A stretch of 64,000 nucleotides of DNA from SIG603 sp963611165 (GTDB taxonomy: Bacteria > Bacillota > Clostridia > Oscillospirales > Acutalibacteraceae), in contig CAVDQG010000005.1 of the NCBI GenBank assembly GCA_963611165.1, positions 1-64,000 of the forward strand, written 5' to 3'. Each line of letters opens with the position of its first letter. Positions within the stretch are counted from its first letter, which is position 1. This document shows positions 25,063-33,837 of this stretch, one piece after another. Under the pieces are notes generated by a model. It searched no databases. It was not told where the DNA came from and was given only the letters and a program-made list of their open reading frames with translations. A program made the position numbers and the translations under genes.

Positions 25063-27624
25063 ATGAAAAAGTTTTTCAAAAAAAGTATTTCACTTATTTT
25101 GGCATTCTGTCTGATTGTCTCGGCAGTGCCGTCCTTAGGTTCTTTGACGGCAAGCGCCGCTTTTACCGTAACGGGAAAAGCATCGTCAAAAATCACCGTG
25201 CGCTCCTCCAAGAGCACATCGGCATCGGCGGTCACTACCCTTTCTTCGGGCGTTTCATTTGAGCTTACCGCAGTTTCTTCGGACAACAGCTGGTACAAAA
25301 TCAAAACGCTGAGCTCTCAGGTAGGCTATGTCCTTTCAAGTGAAGTCAAGCTTAACGCTAACTACCGCACCACGGGCAACGTTAATCTTCGCAAATCAGC
25401 AAGCACAAGCTCCGATATACTCTCGTATGTCTCAAGCGGAACAGACGTGACCGTTATCGGTTCAACAGGCGGATGGTACAAGGTAGTTACCTCGTCAAAT
25501 CAAATCGGCTACATGGGATATAAGTATTTGCAGGCAATTTCCGTTTCGACAGGTAAATATCAGGTTTCGGCTTCTTCTCTCAAGCTGTATAAATCACCTA
25601 CGCTCTCGGCAAATTCGTTCTGTACACTTCCGAAATATTATGTTTTGAGCGTCACGGATGTTTCCAATGCTCTGTGGTACAAGGTTAAGCTTTCGGACGG
25701 AAAATTGGGCTACGCTCAGATGTCGTCACTCACAAAAGTGGCAGACAGCACGGCTCTCACTCCCGCAGGCAATTCTCTCTTTGTCACAAAAGGCAATGTT
25801 TACCTCAGAAGCGGAACGAATTCTAAGACAACCGCACTCGGAATCATTCAAAAGAATACCATAGTAAGCGTTACCAATACATCAAACGCAAACTGGTACA
25901 AAGTCACGGTACCGGGCGGAAAAACGGGCTACATAGCATCGAGATACCTCACAAAAACAGCTTACAGCTCATCGGCCTCCACTGCTACGGCAACACCGAA
26001 GCCGACAGCAACCCCCACTCCGAAGCCTACAACTAAGCCTACTGCTACGCCGTCTTCTTCCTCTACAAAATATAAGGTAACGGCAACTTCTGGTCTTAAC
26101 CTCAGAAAATCGGCTTCAACATCTTCTGCGATACTGGAAACTTTAAGTTACGGTTCAATCGTCACTTTGGTAGACGCTTACAGCTCCTCTTGGTACAAGG
26201 TTAAATCATCAAGCGGAAATGTCGGCTATGTAAGCACGGAATACATTGAGAAATACAACGGCTCATCAGGCGGCTCTGACAATACCGGTTCGGGCACAAT
26301 CAAACTTCCTCGCTACCAAAGCTACTACCTCGGTGACGGCTACTACACAAGCTCCGACACCTCGATAGCAACGGTAAATAACGGCTTTGTCTACGGCAAA
26401 AAACAGGGCACATGCACAGTCGGCGGTAAGAAATTCACCGTCACCGCACCCGAGGCTGTACGCTACGGCTACACCTCGCCGAACGCTCCCGTATCGGGAA
26501 ACACCTTTAATTTCGTTGCCGTGACAGACGCTTCAAAGACAGCTGTAAAATTCGTTATTCAGGGCGGAGCGACTTACTCCACAACGAGTTACACAACGGA
26601 AAAAAGCTCGGCAAAAAACGGCTACGCCAACAACACCACAAGAATCTGGAAAAAATCAGCTAAGCTTTCCGCAGGTAATTACACCGTTAAGGTATACTCA
26701 AAGACAAGCTCTGGCTGGTCAAGCAGTTATTACACCATGACGGTACATGTCACAAAGTCATCGGCTACGGCATACACGACTGCAAATCATTACGCAAGCG
26801 ACAAAATCTTAAATATCATCGCTAACTTTGAGGGTTATGTTCCCTGTATTGAGGACGATCCTCTCACAAGCAGCAGAACGCCTACTCTCGGCTACGGTCA
26901 TGTAGTTTATAAGGGACAGTATTTCTATAACAACCTCACAAAAACCGAAGCTTACGCAATGCTGTGCGACACGGTGAACGCTGGCTACTTCACCTCCTCG
27001 CTAAACTCCTTTGTAAGCAAAAACAGTCTGCAAATCAATCAGGCTCAGTGGGATGCGCTCCTCTCCTTAAGCTACAACATCGGCACGGGATGGCTAAGCG
27101 GAACAGACACCGCAGACTGCCTACTCCATTCACCGAACTTCAAGAATATCGAGAGCAAGGTTAAGACCTCTTCCATTTCCGCTACCGTTGTGCTCAGCGG
27201 CTATGCTTATACGAGCTCCAGCACAAGCTCCACACGCTACAGCATCTCGGCAGGTCAGACGGTCAAGGTCTACGGAACTGCCGACAAGACAAGCTCGGGC
27301 GGTGTCGTTTGGTACAAAATGAGAGTTTATGCAGGCGGAAAGATGAGAACCCTCTGGACTCCGGGAAACCTTAAATTCCCGTCATCGGTTGGCTACACCA
27401 AGAACCTTCGCTATATAGACTCCACACTTATCGCAAATAACCTTCTTCAGTGGCACAGTGCGGGCGGAGTGTGCATCACGGGTCTTGTTTGGAGAAGACT
27501 TTCCGAGGCTAAAATATTCCTCTACGGGGAATACGCCACAGCATCATATTCTGCACCGAACTATCAAAAAAATACATATAAATTCATTTTCCCGTCTTGC
27601 GTCAAGCGATTGGAAAATTATTAA
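25063..27624 (+). CDS. Secreted multi-SH3 protein with GH24 lysozyme domain
   Basis: This 853-aa secreted protein has a signal peptide (1-32). SH3b repeats lie at about 35-97, 102-158, 165-225, 238-298 and 336-397; a Thr/Pro/Lys linker (308-334) separates the last two. A Big_2-like segment (413-460) and a beta-rich domain (465-565) follow. Residues 575-700 match the front of a GH24 lysozyme: Glu590, Asp599 and Thr608 before LGYGH are the expected catalytic residues. The GH24 tail (LLQWHSAGG...GLVWRRLSEAK) appears only at 793-818, because an extra SH3-like segment (about 703-770) sits between. It should bind and cut peptidoglycan. GGGAAGGTGA precedes the ATG. It could act in remodelling, autolysis or competition. 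Confidence 0.88.
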   Translation: MKKFFKKSISLILAFCLIVSAVPSLGSLTASAAFTVTGKASSKITVRSSKSTSASAVTTLSSGVSFELTAVSSDNSWYKIKTLSSQVGYVLSSEVKLNANYRTTGNVNLRKSASTSSDILSYVSSGTDVTVIGSTGGWYKVVTSSNQIGYMGYKYLQAISVSTGKYQVSASSLKLYKSPTLSANSFCTLPKYYVLSVTDVSNALWYKVKLSDGKLGYAQMSSLTKVADSTALTPAGNSLFVTKGNVYLRSGTNSKTTALGIIQKNTIVSVTNTSNANWYKVTVPGGKTGYIASRYLTKTAYSSSASTATATPKPTATPTPKPTTKPTATPSSSSTKYKVTATSGLNLRKSASTSSAILETLSYGSIVTLVDAYSSSWYKVKSSSGNVGYVSTEYIEKYNGSSGGSDNTGSGTIKLPRYQSYYLGDGYYTSSDTSIATVNNGFVYGKKQGTCTVGGKKFTVTAPEAVRYGYTSPNAPVSGNTFNFVAVTDASKTAVKFVIQGGATYSTTSYTTEKSSAKNGYANNTTRIWKKSAKLSAGNYTVKVYSKTSSGWSSSYYTMTVHVTKSSATAYTTANHYASDKILNIIANFEGYVPCIEDDPLTSSRTPTLGYGHVVYKGQYFYNNLTKTEAYAMLCDTVNAGYFTSSLNSFVSKNSLQINQAQWDALLSLSYNIGTGWLSGTDTADCLLHSPNFKNIESKVKTSSISATVVLSGYAYTSSSTSSTRYSISAGQTVKVYGTADKTSSGGVVWYKMRVYAGGKMRTLWTPGNLKFPSSVGYTKNLRYIDSTLIANNLLQWHSAGGVCITGLVWRRLSEAKIFLYGEYATASYSAPNYQKNTYKFIFPSCVKRLENY

Positions 27625-27638
27625 GTGATTTAAACTTT

Positions 27639-27670
27639 ATCGGCTCTGTGAAAATCAGAGCCGATTTTTT
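27639..27670 (+). terminator. Intrinsic terminator after the lysozyme gene
   Basis: A perfect 10-bp stem (27639-27648 and 27656-27665) is followed by six Ts. Confidence 0.9.
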
Positions 27671-27685
27671 ATTTGTCCTTTTTTC

Positions 27686-27714
27686 TTGACAGTCACAAAA
27701 TTAGAGTCTATAAT
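27686..27714 (+). promoter_or_regulatory. Consensus promoter of the T-box operon
   Basis: TTGACA (27686-27691) and TATAAT (27709-27714) have a 17-bp spacer, matching the sigma-A consensus at every position. Transcription should begin near 27721, just ahead of the T-box leader. Confidence 0.88.
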
Positions 27715-27720
27715 CAAAAT

Positions 27721-27975
27721 CAAGCATAACAAACCAAATAAACCGATGATTGTGAGTAGTAACTGTGAGGTAATCTCAAAGAGAGCCGAATTAGGTGAGA
27801 ATCGGCAGACGAAACCACAGCGAATGGACACATGAGGGCACTCGGGAAAGAAGTATCGGGTGACGTTCGCCGCGTTAAGGCTTTGAGTGGATAGGACTTT
27901 TCCTGTCAATTTGGGTGGTACCGCAGAACTTCACGCTTCTGTCCCTTGTTTGGGGACGGAAGCGATTTTTATTTT
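27721..27975 (+). promoter_or_regulatory. T-box riboswitch leader with Trp (UGG) specifier
   Basis: The leader has the T-box core TGGGTGGTACCGC at 27912-27924. A terminator stem (27934-27945 with 27952-27964, then Ts) can be replaced by the antiterminator. In Stem I the 5' side carries AGTAGTAA and the 3' side carries GCGAATGGA; these form the specifier loop, flanked by CTGTG/CACAG and TGTG/CACA helices. The specifier is TGG at 27825-27827, followed by a purine. Uncharged tRNA-Trp should bind it and allow read-through. The downstream trpS gene independently supports Trp specificity. Confidence 0.92.
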
Positions 27976-28025
27976 TTATCACATTAAAGCATTTAAGCAT
28001 AAAACTAAAAAGAGAGGATAAGATT

Positions 28026-29222
28026 ATGGAGTACAAATTTGCTAACAGAATTTCATCGCTTAAGCCGTCTGCAATTCGTGAAATTTTCAAGTATGCGGCA
28101 GACCCGTCATATATTTCGCTTTCAGCAGGAAACCCAGCACCCGAGGCATTTCCCGTCAAAGAAATATCTGAAATCAGCGCAAAGCTGCTTGAGGAAAATC
28201 CGATATTGGCACTTCAGTACAACCAGACAGAAGGCTATCCTCTTCTTCGTGAGGAATTGAAAAAATACCTCAAGGAAAACCACAACATCGGCAGAGAGTC
28301 CGACACTCTCATCATCACAAGCGGCGCTCAGCAGATAGCAGACCTCCTCACAAAAGCTACCGTCAACGAGGGCGATGTCGTCATCAGTGAAGCTCCTTCC
28401 TTCATCGGCTGCCTCAATACTTTCCGTGCATACGGCGCAAAGCTTGTCGGCGTTCCGATGGAGAGCGACGGCATGAATGTCGAAAAACTCGAGGAAGCTC
28501 TTAAGAATAACCCTAACGCAAAATTCATCTACACCATTCCGAATTTCCAGAATCCGTCAGGAATCACAATGAGCCTCGAGAAGCGTCATGCGGTTTATGA
28601 GCTTGCCAAGAAATACGGAGTGCTAATTTTTGAGGATAACCCATACGGAGACTTAAGATACAACGGAGAGTACATTCCTCCGATTAAATCCTTCGATGAA
28701 GACGGCATAGTAATGTATGCAGGCTCTTTCTCAAAGGTCATAAGCCCGGGTATGCGTGTGGCTTACGTTTACGGCCCGACCCCAGTTGTTCAGAAAATGG
28801 TCATCTGCAAGCAAGGTGCCGACGTTCACACCAACATCTGGTCACAGGTTGTTTGCTATCACTTCATGCACGACTATGACTTCAACGCACACCTCGAGAA
28901 CCTCAGAAAAATCTACACAAAGAAGAGACTTGTTCTTCTCGATGCAATGGAGAAAAACCTCACACCTTACATCACTTGGGATAATTTTGACGGCGGTCTC
29001 TTCGCTTGGTGTCATCTTCCCGAGGGCGTCGACATGCAGGACTTCTGCATGAAAGCCGTAGAAAGAAAGGTTTGCGTTGTCCCGGGAACAGCATTCCTCA
29101 CAGACAGCTCTGAAAAATGCGACGCTTTCAGAATCAACTTCTCAACGCCGACAGACGAGCAGCTCGTCAAGGGAATTGAAATTCTCGGCGGCTTGATTAA
29201 AGATATTATGAACGAAAAATAA
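28026..29222 (+). CDS. PLP-dependent aminotransferase (class I/II) under Trp T-box control
   Basis: This 398-aa fold-type I aminotransferase has SLSAGNPAPEAFP near 30, TSGAQQIADLL for phosphate binding, IPNFQNPSG with the conserved Asn-Pro, EDNPYGDLRY with the Asp-x-x-Tyr pyridine contacts, and AGSFSKVISPGMR with the PLP Schiff-base Lys. The sequence resembles the 2-aminoadipate/aromatic (LysN-MocR core) group. The ATG at 28026 has AGAGAGG upstream. It is the first gene of a Trp-responsive operon with trpS, so an aromatic substrate (tryptophan/indolepyruvate) is plausible but inferred. Confidence 0.88.
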   Translation: MEYKFANRISSLKPSAIREIFKYAADPSYISLSAGNPAPEAFPVKEISEISAKLLEENPILALQYNQTEGYPLLREELKKYLKENHNIGRESDTLIITSGAQQIADLLTKATVNEGDVVISEAPSFIGCLNTFRAYGAKLVGVPMESDGMNVEKLEEALKNNPNAKFIYTIPNFQNPSGITMSLEKRHAVYELAKKYGVLIFEDNPYGDLRYNGEYIPPIKSFDEDGIVMYAGSFSKVISPGMRVAYVYGPTPVVQKMVICKQGADVHTNIWSQVVCYHFMHDYDFNAHLENLRKIYTKKRLVLLDAMEKNLTPYITWDNFDGGLFAWCHLPEGVDMQDFCMKAVERKVCVVPGTAFLTDSSEKCDAFRINFSTPTDEQLVKGIEILGGLIKDIMNEK

Positions 29223-29239
29223 GAACGGAGATTTTTACA

Positions 29240-30244
29240 ATGGAAAACCAGACCCCTAAAAAAAGAGTACTGAGCATGGTTCAGCCGACAGGTACATTTA
29301 CAATCGGCAACTATTTCGGAGCACTTAAGAATTTTGCCGCACTTCAGGATGAATACGAGTGCGTCTATGCAATGGCAGACTTACACGCAATCACCGTAAG
29401 ACAGGAGCCGAAGCAGCTCAGAGAGAACGTATATAAATCCTATGCGCTCACACTCGCTTGTGGCATCGACCTCAACAAATCCATTTTATTTTTGCAGAGC
29501 CAAGTTCCCGAGCACAGCCAGCTTGCATGGATACTCAACTGCTACACTCAGTTCGGTGAGCTCTCGAGAATGACACAGTTCAAGGATAAATCGGCTAAGC
29601 ACGCTGACAATATCAATGCCGGACTTTTCACATATCCTTGTCTTATGGCTGCTGACATTCTTCTCTATCAGGCTGATTATGTTCCGATTGGAGCAGACCA
29701 GAAGCAGCACTTGGAGCTCACAAGAAACATCGCAGAGAGATTCAACGGTCTTTATTCCCCCACATTCACTGTTCCTGACGGAATTATCCCGAAGAACGGC
29801 GCAAGAATTATGAGCCTTGCAGACCCGACAAAGAAGATGAGCAAGTCTGACGACAACACCAACTCTTTCATCACTCTTCTCGATCCAAAAGACACAATCA
29901 TCAAGAAATTCAAGCGTGCCGTAACAGACTCCGAAGCAAGCGTTCACTACGGCGAGGGCAAGGACGGAATCAACAATCTCATGGGAATTTATTCCGCCGC
30001 AACAGGCAAGTCCTTTGAAGAGATCGAAAAGGAATTCGAGGGCAAGGGTTATGGCGACTTCAAGGTAGCCGTCGGCGAAACCGTTGCAGATTGCCTTGCT
30101 CCGATTCAGGAGAAATACAACGAGTACATTTCCGACAAAAAGTTCCTCGAAAAGTGCTTTGCGGAAAATGCCGAGAAAGCTCATTACATTGCAAGAAAGA
30201 CAGTTTCCAAGGTAATGAGAAAAATAGGCTACATCAATCTTTGA
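29240..30244 (+). CDS. trpS: Tryptophanyl-tRNA synthetase
   Basis: This 334-aa class I synthetase has the HIGH-equivalent signature in QPTGTFTIGNYFGAL (residues 15-30) and a KMSKS-equivalent loop at KKMSKSDDN. PIGADQKQHLELTRNIA, typical of TrpRS, is also present. It charges tRNA-Trp. It lies 17 bp after the aminotransferase and shares the T-box leader, so its synthesis rises when tRNA-Trp is uncharged. Confidence 0.95.
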   Translation: MENQTPKKRVLSMVQPTGTFTIGNYFGALKNFAALQDEYECVYAMADLHAITVRQEPKQLRENVYKSYALTLACGIDLNKSILFLQSQVPEHSQLAWILNCYTQFGELSRMTQFKDKSAKHADNINAGLFTYPCLMAADILLYQADYVPIGADQKQHLELTRNIAERFNGLYSPTFTVPDGIIPKNGARIMSLADPTKKMSKSDDNTNSFITLLDPKDTIIKKFKRAVTDSEASVHYGEGKDGINNLMGIYSAATGKSFEEIEKEFEGKGYGDFKVAVGETVADCLAPIQEKYNEYISDKKFLEKCFAENAEKAHYIARKTVSKVMRKIGYINL

Positions 30245-30258
30245 TTTAAAAAGAATTT

Positions 30259-30292
30259 CAAGCGGCTGTTTTAAGCAGCCGTTTGATTTTTT
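30259..30292 (+). terminator. Intrinsic terminator after trpS
   Basis: A 10-bp stem with one G-T pair (30259-30268 and 30276-30285) is followed by a T-rich tail. The end of the stem overlaps the -35 of the tRNA promoter. Confidence 0.85.
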
Positions 30293-30311
30293 CTCTGATA
30301 TGTGTTACAAT
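30283..30311 (+). promoter_or_regulatory. Promoter of the tRNA-Arg gene
   Basis: TTGATT (30283-30288) and TACAAT (30306-30311) are 17 bp apart, placing transcription start near 30318, about 22 nt before the mature tRNA. Confidence 0.65.
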
Positions 30312-30337
30312 AGTCAAACTAAAACAAAATAATCAAT

Positions 30338-30416
<79 letters not shown>

Positions 30417-30420
30417 AATA

Positions 30421-30464
30421 AAAAGGGCGTGTGAAAAACTATCGTTTTTTCGCACGTCCTTTTT
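30421..30464. terminator. Bidirectional terminator between tRNA-Arg and CANSDC gene
   Basis: A long imperfect stem (about 18 bp, loop CTATCG near 30439-30444) has A-rich and T-rich flanks. It ends both the tRNA transcript and the convergent polyamine operon. Confidence 0.88.
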
Positions 30465-30467
30465 GTG

Positions 30468-31685
30468 TCATTTTTTCTTTCCCAAGCGGTACTTAAAATC
30501 AGTGTAGCCGAAGCTTACTATTTCATTTATCGTGCTATCCTTTTTTCGTGAATATATAGAAGGCAGCGGCATGCCGTTAAAGGTATTGTTTTTACAGGTG
30601 GTGTAAATCGCCATATCACCAAACAACAGCAAATCTCCCACCTCTGGCAAATTTTCAAAGCTGTAATCACCTATTACGTCACCGGCAAGACAGGTGGGGC
30701 CCGCAAGTCGCACATCAAATGCTTTCTCTCCGCATTCTGCGGCGTCAAGAAGCGGCGGCTTATACGGCATTTCGATAACATCCGGCATATGGCATGCGGC
30801 ACTCGCATCCAAAATCGTGGTGGTCACGTTGCCGTTTCTCACAACATCGAGAACCCTTGTAAGTAAAAAGCCTGCATTAAGTGCACAAGCCTCACCCGGT
30901 TCAAGATAGACCGTTACCCCCCATTCGTTTTGAGCACGCCGAATACAAGCTTCAAGCGTATCCATATCGTAATCGGGTCGGGTTATGTGATGTCCTCCGC
31001 CGAAATTCAGCCACTTCATATCAGAAAGAATGTCTCCGAATTTCTGAGCCACGGCGTCAAGAGTGACTGCAAGAGCATCGGAATTTTGCTCGCAAAGCGT
31101 ATGAAAATGTAAACCGTCTAACAAATTAAGCAATCTTGGATTTTTCTTAACCGCTTCATCAAGCTGAGCTCGTGTCGTACCCAAACGACTGCCCTTCGAA
31201 CATGGGTCATAAATCTCATGACCGTCCTGTGTCGAACACTCGGGATTTATGCGAAGTCCGACGCTTTTCCCCTTGATTTTAGCCACCGCACCGAATTTTT
31301 CAAGCTGTGACGGCGAATTAAAAACAATATGGTCGGTATAAGAAAGTATCTCTCTCATTTCGTCCTCTCGGTAAGCGGCACAAAAAACATGTACCTCTTT
31401 ATTCGGCATTTCTTCAGCACCGAGTCTTGCTTCAAACAAACCGCTTGCCTCAGTACCGGCCAAATCGGAAAAGAACAGCGGATATAAATCGTAGTTACTG
31501 AACGCCTTTTGCGCAAGCAAAATTTTACATCCCGTGCGCCTTGAAAGATTACCCAAAATTTCAGCATTGCGTGAAAGCGCCGCCTCGTCAATCACATAGC
31601 ACGGCGTTGGCAAATCGTAAAATTCTTTCGGTATACTGCCGTCAACAGCCGCAAACGGCGGTAAAATCTTCTTTGAATCTATCAT
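30468..31685 (-). CDS. nspC: Carboxynorspermidine decarboxylase-like (CANSDC)
   Basis: This 405-aa alanine-racemase-fold decarboxylase has the PLP Lys in KILLAQKAFS (residues 54-63), a TEASGLFEARLG loop, LHFHTLCEQ, LNFGGGHHITRP, LEPGEACALNAG and a late ASAACHMPDV and GPTCLAGD that supplies the second active-site Cys. It decarboxylates carboxynorspermidine, carboxyspermidine or carboxyaminopropylagmatine. It is the last gene of the polyamine operon and overlaps the dehydrogenase stop by 1 nt. Confidence 0.92.
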   Translation of the reverse strand: MIDSKKILPPFAAVDGSIPKEFYDLPTPCYVIDEAALSRNAEILGNLSRRTGCKILLAQKAFSNYDLYPLFFSDLAGTEASGLFEARLGAEEMPNKEVHVFCAAYREDEMREILSYTDHIVFNSPSQLEKFGAVAKIKGKSVGLRINPECSTQDGHEIYDPCSKGSRLGTTRAQLDEAVKKNPRLLNLLDGLHFHTLCEQNSDALAVTLDAVAQKFGDILSDMKWLNFGGGHHITRPDYDMDTLEACIRRAQNEWGVTVYLEPGEACALNAGFLLTRVLDVVRNGNVTTTILDASAACHMPDVIEMPYKPPLLDAAECGEKAFDVRLAGPTCLAGDVIGDYSFENLPEVGDLLLFGDMAIYTTCKNNTFNGMPLPSIYSRKKDSTINEIVSFGYTDFKYRLGKKK

Positions 31686-32944
31686 CAGTCCACCAAAACA
31701 GGATTATGATTCTCGCTTCTCGGCAAGCCGTACTTGTCGAGTGCATCAAGGAACGGATCGGGATTAAACTCCTCAACCGTATAAACACCGGGCTTTATCC
31801 ACTCGCCTCTAAGCATCATAAGCGCACCACACATTGCAGGAACTCCTGTTGTGTAGCTTATAGCCTGACTGCCGACCTCACGGTAGCACTCTTCGTGGTC
31901 GCATACATTATATATGTAATAGCTTTTTTTCTTGCCGTCCTTTTTTCCCGTGAAGATACATCCTATGTTTGTCTTTCCCTTGGTGCGTGAGCCGAGGCTT
32001 GCGGGGTCCGGAAGCAAAGCCTTAAGGAACTGAATCGGCACAATTTCCTGTCCGTTATAGTTAATCGGTGTTGTGGAGAGCATTCCGACATCCTCGAGAC
32101 AACGCATATGATCAAGATAGCTCTGACCGAATGTCATGAAAAATCTGATACGCTTAACCTCGGGGAGATTCTTTCCCAAGGACTCGATTTCCTCGTGATG
32201 AAGAAGGTACATATCCTTCTTGCCTACTTTGTCAAAGTCATACTCTCGCTTAATGCTCATGGCAGGAATTTCAATCCACTTTCCGTTCTCCATGTAACTT
32301 CCCAGTGCCGAAACCTCTCTTAAGTTGATTTCGGGATTAAAATTTGTTGCAAAAGCATAGCCGTGGTCTCCGCCGTTGCAGTCCAAAATATCAATGGTAT
32401 CTATCGTATCAAACTCGTGCTTAACCGCATAAGCGCAATATGCCTGCGTAACTCCGGGGTCAAATCCGCATCCGAGAAGTGCAGTAAGTCCCGCATCCTC
32501 AAACTTCTTCTTATATGCCCACTGCCAGCTGTAATCAAAATAAGCGGAAAAGCCCTCTTCCTTACAGCGCTTCTCATAAATCTCACGCCACTTGGGATCA
32601 TCTGTATTTTCAGGCTCATAGTTTGCAGTATCCATATAGTTGACGCCGCAAGCAAGACAAACGTCCATAATAGTAAGATCCTGATACGGCAAAGCTATGT
32701 TCATAACCAAATCGGGCTTGTAGCTGTTTATAAGCTCACAAAGCTGATTAACATCGTCGGCGTCCACCTGTGCCGTTGTGATTATCGTCTTCGTATTTGG
32801 TGAAAGCTTGGCGGCAAGTGCATCACACTTTGATTTTGTGCGGCTTGCAATGCAAAGCTCACTGAAAACCTCACTTACCTGACAACATTTTGAAATTGCA
32901 ACGCTTGCGACACCGCCGCATCCGATAACAAGAACTCTACTCAT
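31685..32944 (-). CDS. Carboxynorspermidine/carboxyspermidine dehydrogenase (CASDH)
   Basis: This 419-aa saccharopine-dehydrogenase-like protein has an N-terminal Rossmann motif (VLVIGCGGVASVAI, residues 4-17) and GLTALLGCGFDPGVTQAY, characteristic of CASDH (LYS1-like). The enzyme reductively couples aspartate semialdehyde to a diamine (or to agmatine in the CAPA variant) with NADPH. Its neighbours, a decarboxylase downstream and an agmatinase upstream, fit that pathway. The gene order and 35-bp spacing from speB suggest one transcript. Confidence 0.92.
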   Translation of the reverse strand: MSRVLVIGCGGVASVAISKCCQVSEVFSELCIASRTKSKCDALAAKLSPNTKTIITTAQVDADDVNQLCELINSYKPDLVMNIALPYQDLTIMDVCLACGVNYMDTANYEPENTDDPKWREIYEKRCKEEGFSAYFDYSWQWAYKKKFEDAGLTALLGCGFDPGVTQAYCAYAVKHEFDTIDTIDILDCNGGDHGYAFATNFNPEINLREVSALGSYMENGKWIEIPAMSIKREYDFDKVGKKDMYLLHHEEIESLGKNLPEVKRIRFFMTFGQSYLDHMRCLEDVGMLSTTPINYNGQEIVPIQFLKALLPDPASLGSRTKGKTNIGCIFTGKKDGKKKSYYIYNVCDHEECYREVGSQAISYTTGVPAMCGALMMLRGEWIKPGVYTVEEFNPDPFLDALDKYGLPRSENHNPVLVD

Positions 32945-32979
32945 GATGATACTCCTTTGTTTGTATTTTTTATATAATC

Positions 32980-33837
32980 TTACTTCTCAAGTGCCAACAA
33001 AAGCTCTCTTAAAACCTTGCATGCAACAGCGGTAGAAACTCCGCTGTGATCGAGCATCGGTGCGAGCTCGTTGACATCAGCTCCGATAATATTCGCTTTC
33101 GCCACGCTTTGAACAGCACTCAATAGCGACAAAAAGCTGACTCCGCCCGCTTCAGGCGTGCCTGTTCCGGGAAATACCGACGGATCGAGACAGTCGAGGT
33201 CAATTGTAAAATAAACGGGCACATTCGCTTCAATTAACTTTTCGGTCAATTCTTCAAGTCCCGAGAAATCAAATTTGTGCATATCCGTGTGCTTATCGGC
33301 AAAGCGAAACTCTTCCCTGTCTCCGCTTCTTATGCAAAACTGGTGAATTCTGCCGTCTCCGATTAAATCGTGACAGCGGCGAAGCACACACGCATGACTG
33401 AGCTTTGCACCGAGATAATCGTCTCTCAAATCGGCATGAGCGTCAAAATGAACGATGTGCAAATCGGGATATTTTTCTACTGCCGCACGCACGGCACCGA
33501 GAGTCACGAGGTGCTCGCCGCCAAGCAGAAGCGGAAGCTTTCCGTCACTTAGAATTTGTCTTGCACGGGACTCTATATCCCCAAGCGCACTTTCACTCGA
33601 GCCAAAGCAAAGCTCCATGTCTCCGCTGTCAAAAATATTATAATCGGTAAGGTCTTTGTCCTGGTACGGGCTGTAGGTTTCCAGTCCATAGCTTTCGTGA
33701 CGCATGGCAGACGGGCCGAAGCGTGCCCCGGGACGATAGCTCGTTGTCGAATCGAACGGTGCGCCGAATAAAACTATGTTTGCATCGGCATAACTGCTGT
33801 CACAGCCTATAAAATTTTCTATGTTTCTCTCAAGCAT
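32980..33837 (-). CDS. speB: Agmatinase-type ureohydrolase
   Basis: This 285-aa ureohydrolase has the Mn-binding motifs GGEHLVTLG, HFDAHADLRDDY and TIDLDCLDPSVFPGTGTPEAGG. It hydrolyses agmatine to putrescine and urea, or aminopropylagmatine to spermidine if that branch is used. Its ATG overlaps the speE stop by one base, so the two are translationally coupled. Confidence 0.9.
   Translation of the reverse strand: MLERNIENFIGCDSSYADANIVLFGAPFDSTTSYRPGARFGPSAMRHESYGLETYSPYQDKDLTDYNIFDSGDMELCFGSSESALGDIESRARQILSDGKLPLLLGGEHLVTLGAVRAAVEKYPDLHIVHFDAHADLRDDYLGAKLSHACVLRRCHDLIGDGRIHQFCIRSGDREEFRFADKHTDMHKFDFSGLEELTEKLIEANVPVYFTIDLDCLDPSVFPGTGTPEAGGVSFLSLLSAVQSVAKANIIGADVNELAPMLDHSGVSTAVACKVLRELLLALEK

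Noticed and set aside
29486..30184. 232-aa minus-strand frame
   Set aside because: It is antisense to trpS and has no ribosome binding site or recognisable domain.
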